This document shows positions 9,860-20,090 of a stretch of 64,000 bases of DNA, piece by piece (position 1 is the first letter of the stretch; every line of letters starts with the position of its first letter). The stretch comes from Microvirga brassicacearum. Lineage in GTDB: Bacteria; Pseudomonadota; Alphaproteobacteria; Rhizobiales; Beijerinckiaceae. Location of the stretch: positions 186,001 through 250,000 of the forward strand of contig NZ_VCMV01000003.1 of the NCBI RefSeq assembly GCF_008757455.1, read 5' to 3'. The position numbers and the translations under genes are program-made. Below the pieces are notes generated by a model. The model saw nothing but the letters and a program-made list of their open reading frames with translations, made no database searches and had not been told where the DNA came from.

Positions 9860-9887
9860 AACCCTGGCCTTGCGCCGGGGTTTTTTT
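9860..9887 (+). terminator. Rho-independent terminator upstream of purA
   Basis: AACCCTGGC (9860-9868) pairs over nine positions, with one G-T wobble, with GCCGGGGTT (9874-9882) around a 5-base loop, and a run of seven T follows from 9881. It would end transcription from the amidotransferase gene before purA. Confidence 0.85.
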
Positions 9888-9903
9888 ATGCGAGGCTTGA
9901 GCG

Positions 9904-11196
<1,293 letters not shown>

Positions 11197-11228
11197 CGGC
11201 GGCATCGTCGCGGGCCATCCCAAACCAA

Positions 11229-12368
11229 ATGGCTGATTACTATCCCCTAATCGCCCGAGCCGTCGAAGGCTTGGCCGACACTTCACCCGAAACGCGTCGC
11301 GCGGTCTATGAGCGCGCGCGGACGGCACTCGTGGCTCAGTTGGGTTCGATCGACCCGCCTCTCTCCGAGCGAGACATCGAGAATGAGCGTGTGTCGCTCG
11401 ACGATGCGATCGCGCGCGTCGAGGCCGATTTTACGCCTGCTTCCGATATGGCTGACCTGCTCGCCGCTTCGCTTGCGGCGGCGCGGACCGATCCGGCACC
11501 CCATGAGCCTGCGCGTGATCCTGCGGTCGCCGCCGACTTGGCACCGGAAATGGAGCCGACGGAGCGGCCGCGGGTCGAGAGCCGCCCTCATCCCGGCATT
11601 AAGACGGGCGCGCGAGGCCGCACGATCCTGCTCGGAACCGTTCTGGCGCTCGTGATTGCGGCCATCGGCGGACTGGCATTCTGGCAGCGCGACAAGCCGG
11701 AAGATCTTGCGCCGGCAGCAGGCGTCGCCCAGGCGCCTCAGGCAGCACCCGATGCCGCGAAATCCAACGAGCGAGTCGGCGGCCCGGCCGCTCCCGTCGC
11801 GGCGCCGGCTGCCCGGCAGGAAGTTGGCGTTGCCCAACGCGCCGTCTTCTACGAGGAAGACCCCGCATCGCCATCGACCCCGAAGGCCCAGACGGGACGC
11901 GTGATCTGGCGTCTTGAGGATGTCAATGCCGGCCAGGGACAGCCGCTCGACCGGGCCGTGAGCGCCAACGTGGACATTCCGGATGCCGGGCTGACCATGA
12001 AGATGGTTCTGCGCCGCAACCTTGATTCGACGCTGCCTGCCTCCCATACGGTCGAGTTGTCGTTCACCACCCGCGCCGGCGACAGCGGACGCGTCATCCG
12101 CGACGTGGGATTGCTGCAGTTCAAGGACGAGGAAGCCGCGCGCGGCACTCCGATCGCCGGATTGCCAGTGCCGGTGCGTGAGAACCTGTTTCTGATCGGC
12201 TTGTCCAACCTCTCCAGCGACGTCGAGCGCAACACCGAACTCCTGGTGCGCCGCAACTGGATCGACCTGCCGGTGCGCATGGCATCCGGACAGCGCGCCA
12301 TTCTCAGTTTCGAGAAAGGTGCGTCGGGTGAGCAGGTCCTGACGCGCGCCTTCGGTCACTGGCGCTGA
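11229..12368 (+). CDS. Conserved membrane-anchored protein of unknown function
   Basis: The 379-residue product begins with a helical cytoplasmic segment (MADYYPLIARAVEGLADTSP), has one transmembrane helix near residues 138-158 (ILLGTVLALVIAAIGGLAF), an alanine/proline-rich linker and a folded beta-rich domain with LPASHTVELSFT. A topology with the C-terminal domain in the periplasm is likely. Similar proteins sit after purA in Hyphomicrobiales, but no function is known to me. The ATG at 11229 is preferred; an earlier start would overlap purA. Confidence 0.75.
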   Translation: MADYYPLIARAVEGLADTSPETRRAVYERARTALVAQLGSIDPPLSERDIENERVSLDDAIARVEADFTPASDMADLLAASLAAARTDPAPHEPARDPAVAADLAPEMEPTERPRVESRPHPGIKTGARGRTILLGTVLALVIAAIGGLAFWQRDKPEDLAPAAGVAQAPQAAPDAAKSNERVGGPAAPVAAPAARQEVGVAQRAVFYEEDPASPSTPKAQTGRVIWRLEDVNAGQGQPLDRAVSANVDIPDAGLTMKMVLRRNLDSTLPASHTVELSFTTRAGDSGRVIRDVGLLQFKDEEAARGTPIAGLPVPVRENLFLIGLSNLSSDVERNTELLVRRNWIDLPVRMASGQRAILSFEKGASGEQVLTRAFGHWR

Positions 12369-12374
12369 CGTAAG

Positions 12375-12397
12375 GCCGCGCAAGGAGCGCGGCTTCT
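12375..12397 (+). terminator. Probable terminator hairpin
   Basis: GCCGCGC (12375-12381) pairs with GCGCGGC (12387-12393) around AAGGA, directly after the stop of the preceding gene. The tail TTCTC is only weakly T-rich, so efficiency is uncertain. Confidence 0.5.
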
Positions 12398-12468
12398 CGG
12401 GCTGGTATGGCGGGGAACCGCCGACGTGGATCGACCCGGTGGGGCCGTGCGGCTATAACCGTCGAACC

Positions 12469-13260
12469 ATGGATCTTCGGTCACCTTCTCCTGCGGAACG
12501 TTCTGGCGGCGGCTATTTCGCCTCGATGCGGCGGATCGTGGATGCCGATCGGACCGGGGAATCCGACGCGCAACTCGGCATGGTTCTGACGTTCATCGCG
12601 GGAGCCATCAATGCCGGAGGGTTTTTGGCGGTCGGACAATATACATCCCATATGTCGGGGATCTTTTCGGCGATGGCGGACAATGCGGCGCTCGGTGCCT
12701 TCGGACTTGTCGGCCTCGGATTGGGAGCGTTTCTTCCCTTCATCGCGGGCGCTGCCTGTTCGGCGGTTCTGATCAATTGGGGACGGCGGCACCATTCTGG
12801 AATTCAATACGCACTGCCGATCATGCTTGAGGCGTTGCTGCTCTGCCTGTTCGGCGTGATCGGCGCCCTTTTCTATCCCTCGCCTGGCCTGGTCCTGTCG
12901 GCGGTTCCGCTGCTCTGCTTCATCATGGGCCTGCAGAATGCCACGGTTACAAAGCTTTCCGGCGCCAGAATACGGACGACGCACGTCACCGGCCTGGTGA
13001 CGGACCTCGGGATTGAATTTGGAAAGCTGCTTTTCTGGAACCGCAGCCGAGATGAGCGATATGGCAGCCCCGTCATCGCCGACCGCCCGAAGATGAGACT
13101 CCTGTCGCTCTTGCTTGGGTCGTTCTTCGTCGGCGGCATCATCGGTGCGCTCGGCTTCAGCCACCTCGGGTTCCTCTTTGCGCTGCCCCTTGCCGCACTC
13201 CTGTTCGTGATCGCCGTTCCAACCTTGGCCAACGCCCCTGGAGCGCAAGAACGGCAATAG
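12469..13260 (+). CDS. DUF1275 (YoaK-like) membrane protein
   Basis: The 263-residue protein has about six hydrophobic segments. The GAINAGGFLAVGQYTSHMSG motif in the first and MGLQNATVTKLSGARIRTTH further on are hallmarks of the DUF1275 family, whose transport or other role is not established. The ATG at 12469 is chosen; a GTG 30 bases upstream is possible. It converges on the rpoH-type sigma gene. Confidence 0.85.
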   Translation: MDLRSPSPAERSGGGYFASMRRIVDADRTGESDAQLGMVLTFIAGAINAGGFLAVGQYTSHMSGIFSAMADNAALGAFGLVGLGLGAFLPFIAGAACSAVLINWGRRHHSGIQYALPIMLEALLLCLFGVIGALFYPSPGLVLSAVPLLCFIMGLQNATVTKLSGARIRTTHVTGLVTDLGIEFGKLLFWNRSRDERYGSPVIADRPKMRLLSLLLGSFFVGGIIGALGFSHLGFLFALPLAALLFVIAVPTLANAPGAQERQ

Positions 13261-13319
13261 AGAACGGGCGTGACGTGTTTAACGTCCGCCGCGTATCGAA
13301 TGATCGCTTGAGGATCGGG

Positions 13320-14210
13320 CTAGTGAGCCGGCTGCTCTTCCGGCTCTTCGATCTCGGCCAGGTTCTTCTTCACGGCCTCCTGGATTTTCTCGAATGCGCG
13401 GACCTCGATCTGCCGCACGCGCTCCCGCGACACGCCGAATTCTGTCGAGAGGTCTTCCAGCGTAATCGGATTATCCGACAGGCGACGCGCCTCGAAAATG
13501 CGGCGCTCACGCGGATTGAGCACCGACAGGGCGTTGCGCAGGGCGGAGAGGCGGTTCTGGCCTTCCTCTTCCTTGACCAGCAATTGCTCCTGGCTTTCGC
13601 TCGTGTCGACCAGCCAATCCTGCCACTCGCCTTCGCCTTCCTCGCGCAACGGCGAATTCAGCGAGGAATCGCCGCCGAGGCGACGGTTCATGTCGACCAC
13701 ATCCTGCTCGTTGACGCCGAGCTGCTTGGCGATGGTCTTCACGTGATCGGGGTGAAGGTCGCCTTCCTCCAGCGCGGAGATGCGGCCCTTCGCCTTGCGC
13801 AGGTTGAAGAACAGCTTCTTCTGGTTCGCGGTCGTGCCCATTTTGACGAGCGACCACGAACGCAGGATGTATTCCTGGATGGCGGCCTTGATCCACCACA
13901 TCGCGTAGGTGGCAAGACGGAAACCTTTGTCGGGCTCGAAGCGCTTGACCGCCTGCATGAGCCCCACATTACCTTCCGACACGACTTCGCCGATCGGCAG
14001 GCCGTAGCCGCGATAACCCATGGCGATCTTCGCCACGAGCCTCAGGTGCGATGTCACGAGTTTATGCGCCGCATCGCGGTCGCCCTGCTCGCGCCAGCGC
14101 TTGGCGAGCATGAATTCTTCGCTCGGTTCGAGCATCGGGAACTTACGAATCTCGTCGAGATATCGTGACAGCCCCCCTTCGGTAGCAAGCACCGGAAGTG
14201 CTGCAGCCAT
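13320..14210 (-). CDS. rpoH: RNA polymerase sigma-32 factor
   Basis: The 296-residue sigma-70 family protein directs heat-shock transcription. Region 2 (GNVGLMQAVKRFEPDKGFRLATYAMWWIKAAIQEYILR, read in parts near residues 80-115) contains the sigma-32 RpoH box QKKLFFNLRK near 130. Region 4 ends in the helix-turn-helix SRERVRQIEVRAFEKIQ. The GAGGAG ribosome site before ATG 14210 fixes the start; the longer frame upstream is non-coding leader. It follows rluD on the same strand after about 195 bases. Confidence 0.95.
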   Translation of the reverse strand: MAAALPVLATEGGLSRYLDEIRKFPMLEPSEEFMLAKRWREQGDRDAAHKLVTSHLRLVAKIAMGYRGYGLPIGEVVSEGNVGLMQAVKRFEPDKGFRLATYAMWWIKAAIQEYILRSWSLVKMGTTANQKKLFFNLRKAKGRISALEEGDLHPDHVKTIAKQLGVNEQDVVDMNRRLGGDSSLNSPLREEGEGEWQDWLVDTSESQEQLLVKEEEGQNRLSALRNALSVLNPRERRIFEARRLSDNPITLEDLSTEFGVSRERVRQIEVRAFEKIQEAVKKNLAEIEEPEEQPAH

Positions 14211-14405
14211 GGTCAACTCCTCCTCTGGCTTCCTCTCTGCATGAGGCAAGCCCCAGGCGACCCCCGTGTGAGGCAGGTCGCTAAGCCACCTATACTCCGC
14301 CAGACCGTGTCCGAATAGAGGCGCCCCGCCCAAGAAAGGAAGAACGCACGACCCGGAAAGAGGTGCCCGGGCAAGCCGGTTTGCGACGCAATGACGCTGA
14401 AGAGG

Positions 14406-15398
14406 TCAGGCGCGCAGGCTGTCGAGGAGCCTCGCCATGTCGGCCGGCAGAGGGCTCTCGAAACGCAGGAAATCGCCTGTTCGCGGGTGTTCGAAGCCAA
14501 GGATGGTCGCATGCAGCGCCTGTCGGCGCAGGGCCGCCAAAGCCGATTGCTGGTCCTCTCCGAGCCGATTGGCTTTGGTTTTGAAGCCGGACCCGTAAAG
14601 CTGGTCGCCCAAAAGCGGATGGCCGATATGCGCCATGTGCACGCGGATCTGGTGGGTGCGCCCCGTTTCCAGCTCGCAACGCACAAGCGCCGCGACGGGA
14701 TTGCCCGGTGGCAGCGGCTCCGCGACCGCGTAATGTGTCAGCGCAAACCGCCCGCTTTCGCCGGTCACGACGACGATCTTCTCGCGGTTATGGGCGCCGC
14801 GGGCCAAAGCCGCCTCGACGGTGCCTTTCGCGCGTTCCGGTACGCCCCACACGATCGCCAGATAGGCCCGTTCGAGCGGTCCGGTGCGACCATGGTCGGC
14901 GAACTGATCGGCAAGACCTTTATGCGCGCGGTCGTTCTTGGCCACCACGAGCAGGCCCGACGTGTCCTTGTCGAGCCGATGCACGATCCCCGGCCGCTTC
15001 ACGCCGCCGATGCCCGACAGGCTTTCGCCGCAATGGGCGATGAGTGCATTGACGAGAGTTCCCGAGGCATGCCCCGCAGCGGGATGAACCACCAGTCCCG
15101 CGGGCTTGTCGATGACGATGAGGTCGTCGTCCTCATAAACGACCTCGAGACCGATCGATTCCGCTTGCGGCTCCGCAGCCACAGGCGCCGGAACGACGAG
15201 GCCGAGATGCGCGCCTGGCCCGACCTTGAGATTCGGGTCGTGAACCTCGGCCCCGTTGACCGCCATGCGGCCATCGCGAATGAGCGCCTGCAGCCGGGAG
15301 CGGGAAAGGTCGGGCCAAATCCGCGCAGCCACCCGGTCGAGGCGTTCGGCTGGGTGCTCGGCTTCCACCGTCCATTCTCTGTGCGTTTCGCCGCTCAC
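14406..15398 (-). CDS. rluD: Ribosomal large-subunit pseudouridine synthase D
   Basis: The 330-residue RluA-family enzyme converts specific uridines of 23S rRNA helix 69 to pseudouridine. An S4 RNA-binding domain (AERLDRVAARIWPDLSRSRL) precedes the catalytic domain with HRLDKDTSGLLVV, in which D143 is the catalytic aspartate. The GRTHQIRVHMAHIGHPLLGD motif follows. The start is GTG at 15398. It is divergent from the tRNA-Glu gene. Confidence 0.92.
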   Translation of the reverse strand: MSGETHREWTVEAEHPAERLDRVAARIWPDLSRSRLQALIRDGRMAVNGAEVHDPNLKVGPGAHLGLVVPAPVAAEPQAESIGLEVVYEDDDLIVIDKPAGLVVHPAAGHASGTLVNALIAHCGESLSGIGGVKRPGIVHRLDKDTSGLLVVAKNDRAHKGLADQFADHGRTGPLERAYLAIVWGVPERAKGTVEAALARGAHNREKIVVVTGESGRFALTHYAVAEPLPPGNPVAALVRCELETGRTHQIRVHMAHIGHPLLGDQLYGSGFKTKANRLGEDQQSALAALRRQALHATILGFEHPRTGDFLRFESPLPADMARLLDSLRA

Positions 15399-15512
15399 CG
15401 TGGCCTCATTCCTGTGCTGCGCCAGCGCGGCGCATTCCCAAGCGGCTTTTTTCAGCGCAAGGGCTTGTGGGGGTTCACAAGGCTGGTTATACGAGCGGCC
15501 TCCACCTTGCTA

Positions 15513-15588
15513 GCTCCCTTCGTCTAGCGGTCCAGGACGTCGCCCTCTCACGGCGAAAACAGGGGTTCGATTCCCCTAGGGAGCGCCA
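15513..15588 (+). tRNA. tRNA-Glu (anticodon CUC)
   Basis: The 76-base gene folds as a full cloverleaf: acceptor stem GCTCCCT (15513-15519) with AGGGAGC (15578-15584), anticodon loop CTCTCAC with CTC, T-arm AGGGG TTCGATT CCCCT, discriminator G and an encoded CCA. The prophage begins at its 3' end, and an intact tRNA has been kept. Confidence 0.95.
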
Positions 15589-15590
15589 AG
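15560..15590. other. Probable attL: 3' end of tRNA-Glu
   Basis: A tyrosine integrase gene ends 72 bases beyond the tRNA, the classic layout of tRNA-integrated prophages. The T-arm and 3' acceptor half would be the crossover core. The second copy (attR) is expected beyond the right edge of the window, so the exact core cannot be defined here. Confidence 0.5.
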
Positions 15591-15659
15591 TGGCCTATTT
15601 TTCTCAATATTTTCAATGGGTGGGACACTTATTCCACACCACCCCCGAGAAAAGTGGGA

Positions 15660-16739
15660 CTATTTTGTTCTCGGTTTCGCCTTCCCGAGACGTGCCATAG
15701 CCCGATTCGAGAGGGCGATTTTCTCCGCCGCTTTCGTATACCGCTCGACCTCTTCGAGGCTTTGGTGGCCGGTGATGGACATGATCTCGTAAGGTCCGGC
15801 GCCCCGCTCCGCGAGCCTCGCTGCAGTCGCCTTCCGGAGCCCGTGAGCCGAACAATTCGGCAGTCCGGCCTCATCACATCGATCCCGAAACCAGTTGCCG
15901 AACCCGTTCGCGGTGAATGGCTTCCCATATTCGGTGACCATGAACGTGAGGTGGCCAGAGGGCGTCTTGTCGATCACCTCCGCGAGGTCGGGGTGAACAG
16001 GGATGTCGATCTGGATCGGCTCACGGTCCTCGTTCTTCGCCTGGATGAACCGGATTCTGCCGCCTCGGATATGCTGCTTGCCTAACCGAACGACGTCCTC
16101 CCGCCGGCAGGCGGTATAGAGCATGATGGCACACGCGAGGCGAGCCTTGCTGCCGATCGGATGCCTTTCCTCAAACTTGGTGACCTCGTCCAGCGTCCAT
16201 GAGTGATGCCCGCTGGACGAGTACCGGATCAGCTTGATCTCGCGAGCCGGGTTGAAGCGGGACTCGCCGGCGCCGACTGCCCAAACGAACAAGGCTTTGA
16301 GGGCTTTCAGCCGAGCGTTGGCGGCTCCCGGCGTGTCGACGAGTTCGTCTCGAAGAATCCGGATGTGCTTGGGCTCAATGACCGAGACCTTGTCGTCGCC
16401 CCGCTTCTCAGCGATTTTGTCGAGCGCCCGCTGGCGCCAGTTCCGCGTGCTCTGGTCGAGCCCTTTGAACTCTCCGCTCGCGTAGTAGGCGATGCACAGG
16501 GCGCGGAACGAGCCCTTCACGACCGCGGGCGCTGCCGGCGCGGCCTTGTCAGGCTTGGTCCGAGCGATGCCGGCCATGGCGTCTTCATAGGCGGCATTGA
16601 ACTCCGGCGTGCCGGGTATCTCCCGGATCCTGATCTTCTTCTGCCCAGGCGCCCTCACATAGAGGCGCGGGTTCCCGTGCCGATCCCTGTCCTCGATCAG
16701 GTAGCGAAGGTTTTTGATCCCAACCATAAGCTCGCTCAT
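15660..16739 (-). CDS. int: Phage tyrosine-type integrase
   Basis: The 359-residue recombinase integrates and excises the prophage at tRNA-Glu. It has an N-terminal arm-binding region, a SAM-like core-binding domain (residues about 75-165) and the catalytic domain. Catalytic residues are visible: R212 in TACRREDVVRL, K235 in IQAKNEDRE, H299 and R302 in SAHGLRKATA, H325 in TGHQS and Y334 in VERYTKA. The ATG at 16739 overlaps the stop of the upstream HTH gene (ATGA), which decides the start. Its 3' end faces attL. Confidence 0.95.
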   Translation of the reverse strand: MSELMVGIKNLRYLIEDRDRHGNPRLYVRAPGQKKIRIREIPGTPEFNAAYEDAMAGIARTKPDKAAPAAPAVVKGSFRALCIAYYASGEFKGLDQSTRNWRQRALDKIAEKRGDDKVSVIEPKHIRILRDELVDTPGAANARLKALKALFVWAVGAGESRFNPAREIKLIRYSSSGHHSWTLDEVTKFEERHPIGSKARLACAIMLYTACRREDVVRLGKQHIRGGRIRFIQAKNEDREPIQIDIPVHPDLAEVIDKTPSGHLTFMVTEYGKPFTANGFGNWFRDRCDEAGLPNCSAHGLRKATAARLAERGAGPYEIMSITGHQSLEEVERYTKAAEKIALSNRAMARLGKAKPRTK

Positions 16740-17005
16740 GACGTGCCCAGATCCCACGGATTAGGCTCGTCGCTTGGATGTCCATACGCTCCCGCCTCAT
16801 CGGGAAGGTCCATGAACGCGCTGTCAAGGGCCAGCCGATCCCAGATCACTCGAGAGCCATACCTCTTAGCCTTGGGCATTACTCCCTCCGAGATCATTCG
16901 GTCGAATGTCGTTGGCGACACGCCGACATAGGCGGCCGCCTCCACGCGAGAGAGCCCGCGGGGCGGGCAACTGATGGGCAGGACGTCGCGTCGCTCTCGG
17001 CTCAC
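16736..17005 (-). CDS. Excisionase-like HTH DNA-binding protein
   Basis: The 89-residue protein carries a MerR/AlpA-type winged helix (GLSRVEAAAYVGVSPTTFDR, then MISEGVMPKAKRYGSRVIWD), the fold of phage excisionases and AlpA activators. It is joined by a 4-base overlap to the integrase gene, so control of excision direction is the likely role. No enzyme motif is present. Confidence 0.75.
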   Translation of the reverse strand: MSRERRDVLPISCPPRGLSRVEAAAYVGVSPTTFDRMISEGVMPKAKRYGSRVIWDRLALDSAFMDLPDEAGAYGHPSDEPNPWDLGTS

Positions 17006-17196
17006 AGAAGGACTTCCCCTTCCTCTGGCAGCTTGACCCTCCCGGCGATACGGCGGGGAAGGTTTCTAATTTTGACCTCTTTGGTCATCCATCGGCGCCC
17101 GCACTTCATGCACTCCCGCACCCTGACGGGGTCGCCGCCCAGCATCCGGGTTGAGGCGACCTTGCTTCCTGAGCCACATCCTGAGCAGCGGATCAT
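17002..17196 (-). CDS. NrdR-like zinc-ribbon protein
   Basis: The 64-residue protein starts MIRCSGCGSGSKVASTRML and continues RVRECMKCGRRWMTKEV, two CxxC pairs spaced exactly as in the N-terminal zinc ribbon of the ribonucleotide reductase repressor NrdR. The ATP-cone that follows in NrdR is absent. ATG 17196 overlaps the stop of the upstream gene (ATGA), so a longer upstream frame is rejected. Role unknown; a DNA-binding regulator is plausible. Confidence 0.65.
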   Translation of the reverse strand: MIRCSGCGSGSKVASTRMLGGDPVRVRECMKCGRRWMTKEVKIRNLPRRIAGRVKLPEEGEVLL

Positions 17197-17765
17197 TGGA
17201 TGTTCACCTTTGCCGCCTCGAGCCCGGTGATGATCTGATAGACGGCCCGCGCACGCGCCCTGTCCGCGGTGGCCAGCGCCCAACCCCTCTGTTCGACGAT
17301 CCGACGCCATGGGCGGCGATAGGCCTTGCAGGCCAGCCAGGTATTCAGGACTTCGAGGATCCGCCGGTCTGTGACGTACCGGGCCGGCCACATCATCGCC
17401 TCTTCGGCTCGGGTCACCTGGGCGGATGTTGCCTGGAACCGGATCCGGTTGCCGTCGACGAGCAGGGTGTTCTCGCCGGCGGCGCCGACGAGTTCACCGA
17501 AGTTGCGGACGACCTCGGGCCAGAAGCCTTTGACGCTGGCGGGGCCGACCCTGCCCGTCGTCCACTGGACGACCTTGATCGCCTCGGCGAGACGGTTTTC
17601 GACCTTGCGCTTCGTCCAGCCTTCGCCCTCGTCCACGTCATCGTCGGGATCCCGGATCGTCGAGACCGAGCGGCGGTTCCAACCGTCACCATCCCGGTCG
17701 TCGCCGAGGTTGTCGTAAGCCGACTCGGCAATGGCGGCTTTCTCTGTCTTTGAACGTCGTGCCAT
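17193..17765 (-). CDS. Phage protein, DUF6362-like
   Basis: The 190-residue protein has an acidic N-terminus, a helical centre (GWTKRKVENRLAEAIKVVQW) and a C-terminal HTH-like part (YRRPWRRIVEQRGWALATAD followed by RARARAVYQI). This arrangement resembles DUF6362 phage proteins, which carry a sigma-like HTH; the assignment rests on memory of the family pattern only. It lies between the primase-helicase and zinc-ribbon genes in the left early operon. Confidence 0.5.
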   Translation of the reverse strand: MARRSKTEKAAIAESAYDNLGDDRDGDGWNRRSVSTIRDPDDDVDEGEGWTKRKVENRLAEAIKVVQWTTGRVGPASVKGFWPEVVRNFGELVGAAGENTLLVDGNRIRFQATSAQVTRAEEAMMWPARYVTDRRILEVLNTWLACKAYRRPWRRIVEQRGWALATADRARARAVYQIITGLEAAKVNIQ

Positions 17766-17774
17766 GCGAGCCTC

Positions 17775-20090
17775 CTAGAACTTCGTGAGATCGTCGGTTT
17801 CGGGGACGGTGCGAGAAGCCTCGAACGGCTTGTCTTCATCGACAGGCGCCGCGTTGCCGCCACCGATCGGTGGCTGGCCTTGCTCCGTCACACCGCGAAG
17901 GTGGAAGTTCTGGACCGGCTTGCCGGTCATCCAGAGATAGACCTTGTTCGAACCGATGATCTTCCAGCGGATCAGCGCCTTGGTCGCCCTCGACCACCTG
18001 GCCTTCAGTCGGTTCTCGACCGCGACCTCGTCTCCGGTTTCGGTGGCCGCGAACTTCTCCATGAAGGCGTCGCGCACGTCCCTCACGTTCGCCACGAGGT
18101 TCACTCGTCCCGGTACTTCGACACCGGCCGGGGGCATGATGCCGCGCTTCTCGATCGTCTCGGCAAGCGCCTGCAGGAACTCCAACTCGGTCGGATTGAC
18201 CTTGAAGCCCCTGGCCTTTTCTCTCTTGCCCGAGAGATCGCCGGTCTGCTTGACCACGACGCATGACGTGACCGGATCGCCATCGCCATCGCTGCCGACC
18301 GTCACTTGTTTCAACCGGAACTTCTCAGTCTTGCCGCCCGGTCCAGCCTTCATTTTCCGGATGACGAATGCGTTGGGAGTGTCCTCCGTGGCGCTTGCCA
18401 CCTCGATTTCAAGATCGGCGGCGCCATGAAGGGACTCGTGTCCGCGCGGACCGCGCCCGCCTTCCTTCCCGCCGTGATGGACGCCGATCACCGCCACCTT
18501 CAAGCTTTCCTGAAGGAGCCCGCAGTTCTTGACGAACGTGGACATCACGGCGCTGTCATTCTCATTGCCGCCGGCGAGCGATCGCGCCACCGTGTCGAGG
18601 ACAACGAGTTCGGTAGGGACGCCACATAGGGCGAGCATTGAGGCGGAGATCGCTTTCACATCGGACGCGAGTTTCTGCGTATCGGCATCGCTGCTTCGCA
18701 TGTCCACCGTCGTCGGCAGAAACACGAACGGGATGACGGCATCAGGCGGAACGTTGTTGTTCTCCCGCCATGCGTGAAGCCGGATCTCGAAATCGTCGCT
18801 GCCTTCGGCCACGACATAGACCACTCCGAACACCCGGCCTTTGTATCCGAACCACTCGGGCCGATCGCGGTTGAGGGCCTTCCCCGCGGCCATGGTCAAG
18901 CACAGGTCCGAAAGGAGAAAGCTTTTCCCGCATCCAGGCGGCCCGTAGACAATCCCGAAAACGGACGCGAGCAGGAGGTTCTTGAGCAGCCAATTCCGAA
19001 CAGGCTTCTTGCCGCTGATCTGGTGAAACCAAACGGCCTTGAAGTTGAGCTTCAGCGTCTCGGGGTCGAGGTTCGGGTTGGAGCCCTCCGCCTTCGGGCC
19101 GGTGTAGGCGTTCCACGCGACCGCACTCGAGTCGACGAGTTCGTACAGCGCGTCCGGCGTTCCTCCTGCCTCGATCCAATCGAACCCGTCGCCCTTTTCC
19201 GGCAGTCCCGGCAACTCGAGGATTCGGACGCTTCGAGCGACTGCCGACGTTTCAAACGCGACGCGCTTCGCGTGGTCCTGTCCGACGAATACCGGCGCGC
19301 CGTCCTCGTAAAACTTGAGAGCGCCATCTTTCCGTTTCGCCTGCCGGTCATTATCCGGCAGGACGACCAGGTCCACGTCGTCAAAGTAGTTGGTGAGTTC
19401 GTCCCACCACTTGCCGGCGCCCATGGGGTTGCACGTCGCGGGCACGCCTACGGACCGAAGCCGGTCGACGACCTTCTCGCCCTCCACGAAAAAGATTGTC
19501 ACGCCATCGGCGACATCTGCGAGATACTCGGGAAGGCGGTAAGGGACGATCCGAACGCCGTCCAGATTCCAGACCCACCCACGCTTGATCGTCTCCGGAT
19601 CGTCGTCGTCGCGCGGCTTCCGCCGTTGCGCGTAGCTCTTTTTCCGCTTGCCGTCCTCCTCCCACTCGAACTTCACGACTTGGTAGATCTCGACGTTGTT
19701 CTCGTCGACATAGGGGAAGGTGGCGGTGATCTTTTTCTCGGTGACGACCTTCGGCGCACGAGCCGCCGGCTTCGGCTTGCTCTCCTTTGGCATGTCGTTT
19801 TTCTTGACCGCCGGGGAGGTCGCATCCCGACGCTCCGGAACGGGGAACTTGTGTTCCTCGAGCCACTCGAAAATCTCCTTGCCCTGAAGGCCGGCTTCCT
19901 CCTGCAGGAACTTGATCGGGCCTCCGCCGACATCATTGCCATGAACAAAATAGCGGCCGATCTTCGGATTAACGGTCCGGCCTCCGCCATACCGGATCTC
20001 CGACGCGTTGCCCTCGCCCTTGCGCGGCGGGCCCCACACTACCGCGGCGATGTCGGCCATCTTGGATTCGAGTTCGTCGAGGCCGCTCAT
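17775..20090 (-). CDS. Phage primase-helicase (Toprim plus RepA-like ATPase)
   Basis: The 771-residue protein combines a Toprim domain with a RecA-fold helicase. The Toprim glutamate lies in FFVEGEKVVDRL near residue 200 and the acidic pair in VVLPDNDRQAK near 245. The Walker A motif GPPGCGKS is near 380, Walker B is ELVVLDTVARSLAGG, and a GVHHGGKEGGRGPRGHESL segment follows, as in RepA-type AAA_25 helicases. The N-terminus resembles a primase zinc-finger region but lacks the cysteines. It probably starts replication of the phage genome. Confidence 0.82.
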   Translation of the reverse strand: MSGLDELESKMADIAAVVWGPPRKGEGNASEIRYGGGRTVNPKIGRYFVHGNDVGGGPIKFLQEEAGLQGKEIFEWLEEHKFPVPERRDATSPAVKKNDMPKESKPKPAARAPKVVTEKKITATFPYVDENNVEIYQVVKFEWEEDGKRKKSYAQRRKPRDDDDPETIKRGWVWNLDGVRIVPYRLPEYLADVADGVTIFFVEGEKVVDRLRSVGVPATCNPMGAGKWWDELTNYFDDVDLVVLPDNDRQAKRKDGALKFYEDGAPVFVGQDHAKRVAFETSAVARSVRILELPGLPEKGDGFDWIEAGGTPDALYELVDSSAVAWNAYTGPKAEGSNPNLDPETLKLNFKAVWFHQISGKKPVRNWLLKNLLLASVFGIVYGPPGCGKSFLLSDLCLTMAAGKALNRDRPEWFGYKGRVFGVVYVVAEGSDDFEIRLHAWRENNNVPPDAVIPFVFLPTTVDMRSSDADTQKLASDVKAISASMLALCGVPTELVVLDTVARSLAGGNENDSAVMSTFVKNCGLLQESLKVAVIGVHHGGKEGGRGPRGHESLHGAADLEIEVASATEDTPNAFVIRKMKAGPGGKTEKFRLKQVTVGSDGDGDPVTSCVVVKQTGDLSGKREKARGFKVNPTELEFLQALAETIEKRGIMPPAGVEVPGRVNLVANVRDVRDAFMEKFAATETGDEVAVENRLKARWSRATKALIRWKIIGSNKVYLWMTGKPVQNFHLRGVTEQGQPPIGGGNAAPVDEDKPFEASRTVPETDDLTKF

